From Phycisphaerales bacterium UBA3158 (GTDB lineage: Bacteria > Planctomycetota > Phycisphaerae > Phycisphaerales > SM1A02), in the NCBI GenBank assembly GCA_002364555.1, contig DEYM01000157.1:1-5065 (forward strand): a DNA stretch of 5,065 bases. The letters run 5' to 3'. This document shows, piece after piece, positions 1 to 5,065 of this stretch. The first letter of the stretch is position 1. Each line of letters opens with the position of its first letter. A program made the position numbers and the translations under genes. A model generated the notes under the pieces. That model had not been told where the DNA came from. It did not search any database and saw nothing but the letters and a program-made list of their open reading frames with translations.

Positions 1-1168
1 CCTGCCACGAATCCAGTAGCAGCAGAAGATCGTTGATCCATGTGACGTCATCCCCATCGAGATCTCCATCAGCCTGACTCCAGCTTGCCAGGAGAAGGAG
101 CAGATCCTCGATGTCCAGAATGGCATCTCCATTGAGATCAACGTTGACGATGGTCAACGACTCTTCGATGACTTCTCCGAAATGCGATTCATGCTGAATC
201 GTTACCACATGGGGCCCCGATGATGGGATCGGAACATCGACTGCCCATTGAAGCTGGGCATCGAAATCGATGGGTGAATCCTGATCGACTCGATATGACA
301 TGGAGCGAACCCCATCCGCTGCCCCATGAAGACTGGCGATCCCTATCACGCTTGTCGACGCGAGCTCATTGATCACGAGATCCGCAGACTGCCGACCACT
401 CTGGTAGAGCGCCGTCACTTCCTCGACTGCAATCGGACGATCCCAGATCATGAGCTCGTCAAGCATCCCCTCGTGATACTGATCGGTTTCGACACTGCCG
501 AGAAAACCCCTTCCAATCCAGCACACTGCTCGATCCGTGACGTTCCTGAAGAAGGCCTTGATCGTCTTGTCACCGAATGGGAAGGTCCGACTCATTGGAA
601 CGCCGTCGAGGTATCCCGCATTTCCATCATCGCCCACCGTGACGACAAAGTGGTACCACTGACCTATTTCAAGCTGCTGAGCCGATTTGAAGCAGAGAGG
701 AATGGCCGGTTGGCTGTTGTTGACTTCACGAAGGACTGTGAAATACAGGTTTCGAACTGAATTGAAGTGGCCTATCTCCGCCTCGCAGTATCCACTCGAC
801 TCACCACCTGAGCCTGTACCGATGTAGAAGAGAGGAAAGGCTTCCGCGAAACCGGGTTGACGATCGAATCGGAACCACATGGAAAGTGTCCCTTGGCCCA
901 ATTCTCCGATCGTCTCCATGGCATTGGATGCGGTCAGATCTATCCAGTCATCACCATCGGCGAACATGGCATGCCCATGAATTCCAGGACGAGGCTCGCA
1001 GCCTGTGACGATTCCATCCTGACACTGCTCGGACATGTCGACTCCAAGGCTGTCGGAGTCATCGAATGACCAATGACCAAGCAATCCCTGCGAATCGGCC
1101 CAGGACTGTTCAGCTGAGAACAAACAGACAGCCGCGAGCATAGCCAATATGCCTTGTACCTTTGTCAT
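1..1168 (-). CDS. Secreted LamG-domain protein with C-terminal dockerin-like EF-hand pair (3' end beyond window)
   Basis: I translated this frame by hand from the ATG at 1168; it stays open for 389 codons to the left edge, so the stop lies outside. Residues 1-24 form a signal peptide (short basic start, hydrophobic core, likely cleavage after SWA), so the product is exported. Residues about 28-255 resemble a LamG / concanavalin A-like jelly roll: the opening LLGHWSFDD (29-37), the core strand GQWYHFVVT (169-177) and the closing LDELMIWDRP (236-245) are typical landmarks. Residues about 265-342 are a beta-rich linker, possibly Ig-like. Residues 344-355 (D344, N346, D348, D352, D355) and 369-380 (D369, D371, D373, D380) form two EF-hand-like calcium loops, each followed by a leucine-rich helix, as in dockerin type I repeats. 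The second ends in LLLLLDSWQ at the edge, so few residues are probably missing. The mature part has Cys49, 57, 128, 159 and 216. LamG domains usually bind glycans or proteins; the ligand is unknown. The gene starts 27 nt after the PEP-CTERM-like gene and is probably co-transcribed with it. Confidence 0.86.
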   Translation of the reverse strand, partial: MTKVQGILAMLAAVCLFSAEQSWADSQGLLGHWSFDDSDSLGVDMSEQCQDGIVTGCEPRPGIHGHAMFADGDDWIDLTASNAMETIGELGQGTLSMWFRFDRQPGFAEAFPLFYIGTGSGGESSGYCEAEIGHFNSVRNLYFTVLREVNNSQPAIPLCFKSAQQLEIGQWYHFVVTVGDDGNAGYLDGVPMSRTFPFGDKTIKAFFRNVTDRAVCWIGRGFLGSVETDQYHEGMLDELMIWDRPIAVEEVTALYQSGRQSADLVINELASTSVIGIASLHGAADGVRSMSYRVDQDSPIDFDAQLQWAVDVPIPSSGPHVVTIQHESHFGEVIEESLTIVNVDLNGDAILDIEDLLLLLASWSQADGDLDGDDVTWINDLLLLLDSWQ

Positions 1169-1195
1169 GATCTATCTTCAATCCAAGTAGTGGTG

Positions 1196-1909
1196 TCAAT
1201 TCCTGCGTCGACGGCGTCCGCCGACAAGTACCATCCCAAACACGGCCAGTGCACCTGGTGCTGGAAGCGTTCCAACCCCAACGACTTCGAGGCCAGTGAA
1301 GACTGTACTGTCGGAAAAGTCCCACGCAAATGTAAAGACACGATCTGGATCAACTGGGCCCGGCCAAGGATCGCCCGCAATGGCGGCTTCGTCATCGGGA
1401 AAGAAGTTGAAGAACAGACTGGTCTCATCCCAGTATTCGGGGAGAAAATCTGTGAATGGGCACCACCATGGACCGGCATCTTCCGGATAATAGGGTGTGC
1501 CTGGATCGTATGACTCACCTGCAGCGGCACCAGGGACGCCATTTGTAAGCACACCGTAGAGATCTTCTCGCGTGAAATTGGGATCATTGAACTCGAAGTT
1601 GAGTCCTGCAAAGAGTCCCATGTACTGGTTAAAAGATGGGTTGACGACTTGAAACTCGACAAATCCCTTGATGGCGAGGGAAGAACCCGCGATGGCATCG
1701 ATGTATTCGAATGTAACACAACCTTCACAGTCACCTGGAAGTGAAACCAACGGGCTCCCACCGGTCACATCGGAGTATCCTGACGAGATGAGGTCGGCCT
1801 TGGCTACATCAAATGCGGTGTAGCCATAGCTGGAAGCAGTCGCAGTTGAAGCGATTGCCAGAGCACAAATGGAACCTGTTGCGGCCGTGATGGTGTGTAG
1901 TAAAGACAT
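1196..1909 (-). CDS. Exported PEP-CTERM-like sorting-signal protein
   Basis: This is a 237-aa exported protein of unknown function. I chose the ATG at 1909 over an upstream in-frame start at 2014 for two reasons: it places a classic signal peptide at the N-terminus (about residues 1-26, hydrophobic core SICALAIAS, cleavage near TATA-S), and it follows a purine-rich ribosome binding site. The upstream extension of 35 residues reads as arginine/tryptophan-rich noise and overlaps the predicted promoter's downstream leader. The C-terminus carries a tripartite sorting tail: Pro-Ala-Pro at 216-218, a hydrophobic segment at about 219-231, and five arginines at 232-236. Such tails are recognised by exosortase-type enzymes, which cut near the PxP motif and release or anchor the protein at the envelope; no exosortase gene is in this window. 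The mature region is acidic and aromatic-rich (WW at 148-149, FFNFF at 167-171), with a CxxC pair at C61/C64 and C150. I recognise no enzymatic domain. It is the first gene of a likely two-gene unit with the LamG/dockerin-like gene. Confidence 0.85.
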   Translation of the reverse strand: MSLLHTITAATGSICALAIASTATASSYGYTAFDVAKADLISSGYSDVTGGSPLVSLPGDCEGCVTFEYIDAIAGSSLAIKGFVEFQVVNPSFNQYMGLFAGLNFEFNDPNFTREDLYGVLTNGVPGAAAGESYDPGTPYYPEDAGPWWCPFTDFLPEYWDETSLFFNFFPDDEAAIAGDPWPGPVDPDRVFTFAWDFSDSTVFTGLEVVGVGTLPAPGALAVFGMVLVGGRRRRRN

Positions 1910-1910
1910 T

Positions 1911-1923
1911 TCTCTCTCTCTCT
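1911..1923 (-). promoter_or_regulatory. Purine dinucleotide-repeat ribosome binding site
   Basis: Read on the minus strand, the bases just before the ATG at 1909 are an uninterrupted alternating A/G run (six AG units plus one base), followed by AA. It contains several overlapping GAG/AGAG anti-Shine-Dalgarno matches at usable spacing. It supports the start at 1909. Because it is a simple-sequence repeat, its length could vary by strand slippage, which would shift the spacing to the start codon (inference). Confidence 0.6.
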
Positions 1924-1935
1924 TAGCTGAAGTCG

Positions 1936-1958
1936 TGTGCTTTTCTCCCGAAAGCACA
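1936..1958 (-). promoter_or_regulatory. Stem-loop in the leader of the PEP-CTERM-like gene
   Basis: A perfect 8-bp inverted repeat, TGTGCTTT/AAAGCACA, encloses a 7-nt loop. It sits 12 nt upstream of the AG-repeat ribosome binding site, within the predicted untranslated leader. No T-tract follows on either strand, so it is unlikely to be a terminator. It may stabilise the mRNA, affect ribosome access or be a protein-binding palindrome; the sequence cannot separate these. Confidence 0.5.
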
Positions 1959-2000
1959 GACCAGACCCGTGGGGGCCACCATGATCTCTGTTGCGATCTT

Positions 2001-2029
2001 ATTATGGACTCCATGCATAAACGTCACAA
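2001..2029 (-). promoter_or_regulatory. Sigma70-like promoter for the exported-protein unit
   Basis: On the minus strand a -35 element TTGTGA (2029-2024; 4 of 6 consensus bases) is followed by a 17-nt spacer and a -10 element CATAAT (2006-2001; 5 of 6). Predicted transcription starts near 1994, giving a leader of about 85 nt before the ATG at 1909. The surroundings are AT-rich, unlike the coding regions. This is a consensus match by eye; planctomycete promoters are poorly characterised. Confidence 0.5.
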
Positions 2030-2128
2030 GTGTTAAATCTGTTCTAAAGCTAATTTAAACACGGTTTTATGACTCAAATACACTCACATATCACCCTCAA
2101 GCCTCTAGATCGCACATAAACAGGTCCT

Positions 2129-2172
2129 GAGATGCTTCTAGAGACTCCTTAAGTGGTTCCTGAAAGCATCTC
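2129..2172. repeat. 9-bp perfect inverted repeat in the katG / PEP-CTERM intergenic region
   Basis: The arms GAGATGCTT (2129-2137) and AAGCATCTC (2164-2172) are perfect reverse complements with a 26-nt spacer. The element lies about 180 nt downstream of the katG stop, and upstream of the predicted promoter at 2001-2029, so it is not in the leader of the PEP-CTERM-like gene. No T-run follows either arm, so it is not a textbook intrinsic terminator. It could be a 3'-end hairpin of a long katG transcript, a factor-binding site or part of a structured RNA with the adjoining fold at 2172-2226. Confidence 0.5.
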
Positions 2173-2226
2173 GAGCCATGCCCTGCTTCCCGGGCTATTT
2201 TCGACGGAAGTTCGATTCCTGGCTCG
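2172..2226 (+). other. Compact tRNA-like fold (possible tRNA relic), 55 nt
   Basis: On the plus strand CGAGCCA (2172-2178) can pair perfectly with TGGCTCG (2220-2226) as a 7-bp acceptor-like stem. Inside are GCCC/GGGC (2180-2183 with 2192-2195, 8-nt loop) and GGAA/TTCC (2206-2209 with 2216-2219), whose loop region carries GTTCGATTC, matching the T-arm/B-box pattern. The T-arm-like stem abuts the closing stem as in tRNA. Against a real tRNA: the length is 55 nt, no D-arm is visible, the anticodon-like loop has 8 nt, the T-stem has only 4 bp with a 6-nt loop, and no CCA is encoded. I regard it as a possible degenerate tRNA piece or a chance structured RNA. Confidence 0.25.
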
Positions 2227-2349
2227 CATCTGTGACGACTTGATGAACAAATAGAGTGGATGAGTGCCTTCAATCGTGCACGAGATGTCACCCTGTTGAA
2301 TATGGGGGAATGCCAGTCACCAAATGTCGGTCAATTGCTTCTCATTGCC

Positions 2350-4545
<2,196 letters not shown>

Positions 4546-4553
4546 GGCTTCAA

Positions 4554-4558
4554 TCCTC
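4554..4558 (-). promoter_or_regulatory. katG ribosome binding site
   Basis: GAGGA on the minus strand ends 8 nt before the ATG at 4545, a normal Shine-Dalgarno position. It supports this start, which also gives the expected KatG N-terminus. Confidence 0.65.
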
Positions 4559-4592
4559 GCTTAAACCAGTTTCAATTATTCGAACATCAGGA

Positions 4593-4618
4593 CATGTCAC
4601 GAGCATCCTCATGACATG
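4593..4618 (-). promoter_or_regulatory. 11-bp hairpin/palindrome in the katG leader
   Basis: On the minus strand the arms CATGTCATGAG and CTCGTGACATG flank a GATG loop. In katG-sense RNA all 11 positions pair, one as a U-G wobble; in the opposite RNA that position would be an A-C mismatch. As DNA it is a 10/11 palindrome. It lies 48-73 nt upstream of the katG ATG and just downstream of the predicted transcription start. It may be an operator for a peroxide- or metal-responsive repressor, or an mRNA leader hairpin. I do not recognise it as a Fur, PerR or OxyR consensus. Confidence 0.55.
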
Positions 4619-4632
4619 CGTGATGGGTGAGC

Positions 4633-4661
4633 ATTGTATCCCTGATTCCTCCAATTGTCCG
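4633..4661 (-). promoter_or_regulatory. Candidate katG promoter
   Basis: On the minus strand CGGACA (4661-4656; 4 of 6 -35 bases) is followed by a 17-nt spacer and TACAAT (4638-4633; 5 of 6 -10 bases). Predicted initiation is near 4626, giving a leader of about 80 nt that begins just before the hairpin at 4593-4618. The -35 is only moderate, which would fit an activator-dependent stress promoter (inference). Confidence 0.4.
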
Positions 4662-4761
4662 CCAGTGGATCACAATGATGAACACCTCTTCAGGGAGTCG
4701 TGGAGGAGTAGAGCTCAATGGACCATCTGCCAGCAGGCACGGACTCCTATTGGCTCCATAC

Positions 4762-4786
4762 CGGGCAAATACAGCGAGCTTGCCCG
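4762..4786 (-). terminator. Hairpin directly after the partial upstream gene
   Basis: A perfect 7-bp GC-rich inverted repeat, CGGGCAA/TTGCCCG with an 11-nt loop, starts 1 nt beyond the TGA stop at 4788-4790 on the minus strand. Its position fits a transcript end separating this gene from katG. It lacks a following U-tract, so it is not a canonical intrinsic terminator and may instead protect the 3' end of the mRNA. Confidence 0.4.
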
Positions 4787-4787
4787 C

Positions 4788-5065
4788 TCAGAGCTTCTTT
4801 CCCCCAAGCCATTGTCGTAATTTCCGATCGCGCGGATCGAGATATCTATCTCGCGGATCGATGTCCGGTAGACGGTTGAGTAGCAGATTTCGAAGAACCC
4901 CTATTTCCAGCGGGGTCCGATCGATCGACTCCAGCCTGAACATGTCGACGACACGATCGATGTCATCGCCGGGGATATCGAACCATGAATCGACTAGAGG
5001 CCCCAACTCTCGTTGCTTCTCGATCATCAAGGCTCGTTCGATTGATCGAAGACGCCTTGGGTGAA
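4788..5065 (-). CDS. Hypothetical protein, C-terminal fragment (5' end beyond window)
   Basis: The minus frame is open from the right edge to a TGA at 4788-4790, giving the last 91 residues of a longer protein. It has the balanced charged/hydrophobic pattern of a soluble helical domain (for example RVVDMFRLESIDR and EIGVLRNLLLNRL), whereas the overlapping plus-strand frame is a serine/arginine-rich shadow. Near the end is a short tandem repeat, DPRDR-YL-DPRDR, encoded by two copies of the 10-mer CGCGGATCGA on the plus strand 21 nt apart. The tail is basic (WLGGKKL). I do not recognise the family. It has none of the Cys/His metal-site signatures expected of a Fur or PerR C-terminus, so it is not evidently a katG regulator. 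An internal TTG or ATG near 5030 could start an 80-residue protein, but the frame continues upstream without a stop, so a longer protein is more likely. Confidence 0.6.
   Translation of the reverse strand, partial: HPRRLRSIERALMIEKQRELGPLVDSWFDIPGDDIDRVVDMFRLESIDRTPLEIGVLRNLLLNRLPDIDPRDRYLDPRDRKLRQWLGGKKL

Noticed and set aside
326..760. Plus-strand 144-codon open frame
   Set aside because: It lies antisense to the LamG-domain coding region, which has a signal peptide and recognisable domain landmarks; the plus-strand product resembles no family.
1154..1513. Plus-strand 119-codon frame and other-frame minus ORFs around 1110-1761
   Set aside because: They overlap the PEP-CTERM-like gene in other frames. 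That gene has a signal peptide, a sorting tail and a ribosome binding site; these do not.
1910..2014. 35-residue N-terminal extension of the PEP-CTERM-like protein
   Set aside because: It would bury the signal peptide behind an Arg/Trp-rich stretch and translate through the leader hairpin and the AG-repeat ribosome binding site; the start at 1909 is much better supported.
2172..2230. A functional tRNA gene
   Set aside because: The T-arm-like motif and 7-bp closing stem are present, but there is no D-arm, no normal anticodon loop and only 55 nt between the stem ends.
2097..2291. Minus-strand 64-codon ORF in the katG / PEP-CTERM intergenic region
   Set aside because: It runs across the inverted repeat and the tRNA-like fold. 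Its EPGIELPS-type stretch is typical of translating the antisense of a T-arm-like sequence; there is no family resemblance.
2281..2349. Intrinsic terminator directly after katG
   Set aside because: I inspected the minus-strand sequence after the stop and found no GC-rich stem followed by a T-run.
4546..4787. A peroxide regulator gene (fur/perR/oxyR type) beside katG
   Set aside because: This stretch has no supported ORF, and the partial gene beyond it lacks metal-binding Cys/His signatures.
4627..5064. Plus-strand 145-codon frame at the right edge
   Set aside because: The product is serine/arginine-rich low-complexity sequence opposite a minus frame with normal protein composition, and its start falls inside the katG promoter region.

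Overview
The window looks like chromosomal DNA from a planctomycete, most likely of the Phycisphaerae type. The best evidence is a secreted protein ending in a Pro-Ala-Pro-Gly / hydrophobic / five-arginine tail (the PEP-CTERM-like sorting signal common in that group), next to a LamG-type secreted protein ending in a dockerin-like EF-hand pair. This assignment is an inference from protein style; no rRNA or other phylogenetic marker is present. All four genes I support lie on the minus strand, so the window is read from high to low coordinates.

From right to left: (1) 5065-4788, the C-terminal end of an unrecognised protein, followed directly by a hairpin. (2) 4787-4546, an intergenic region with a candidate katG promoter and an 11-bp hairpin/palindrome in the predicted katG leader. 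(3) 4545-2350, a complete and apparently functional katG (bifunctional catalase-peroxidase, 731 aa). (4) 2349-1910, a 440-bp intergenic region with a strong inverted repeat, a compact tRNA-like fold with a T-arm-like motif, a good sigma70-like promoter, a leader hairpin and an (AG)n ribosome binding site. (5) 1909-1196, a PEP-CTERM-like secreted protein of 237 aa. (6) 1168-1, a secreted LamG/dockerin-like protein that is open through the left edge. It starts 27 nt after the previous stop.

Two functional themes appear. KatG destroys hydrogen peroxide in the cytoplasm and appears to be a single-gene unit; no peroxide regulator (OxyR, PerR or Fur) is recognisable in the window. The two left-hand genes appear to form a transcription unit for exported proteins: one probably processed by an exosortase at the envelope, the other a carbohydrate- or protein-binding LamG protein with a calcium-binding-type tail. 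I found no CRISPR array, insertion sequence, complete tRNA, rRNA or phage gene, and no convincing undescribed multi-gene system. The more unusual signals are the regulatory and structured intergenic elements and the dinucleotide repeat that forms a ribosome binding site.
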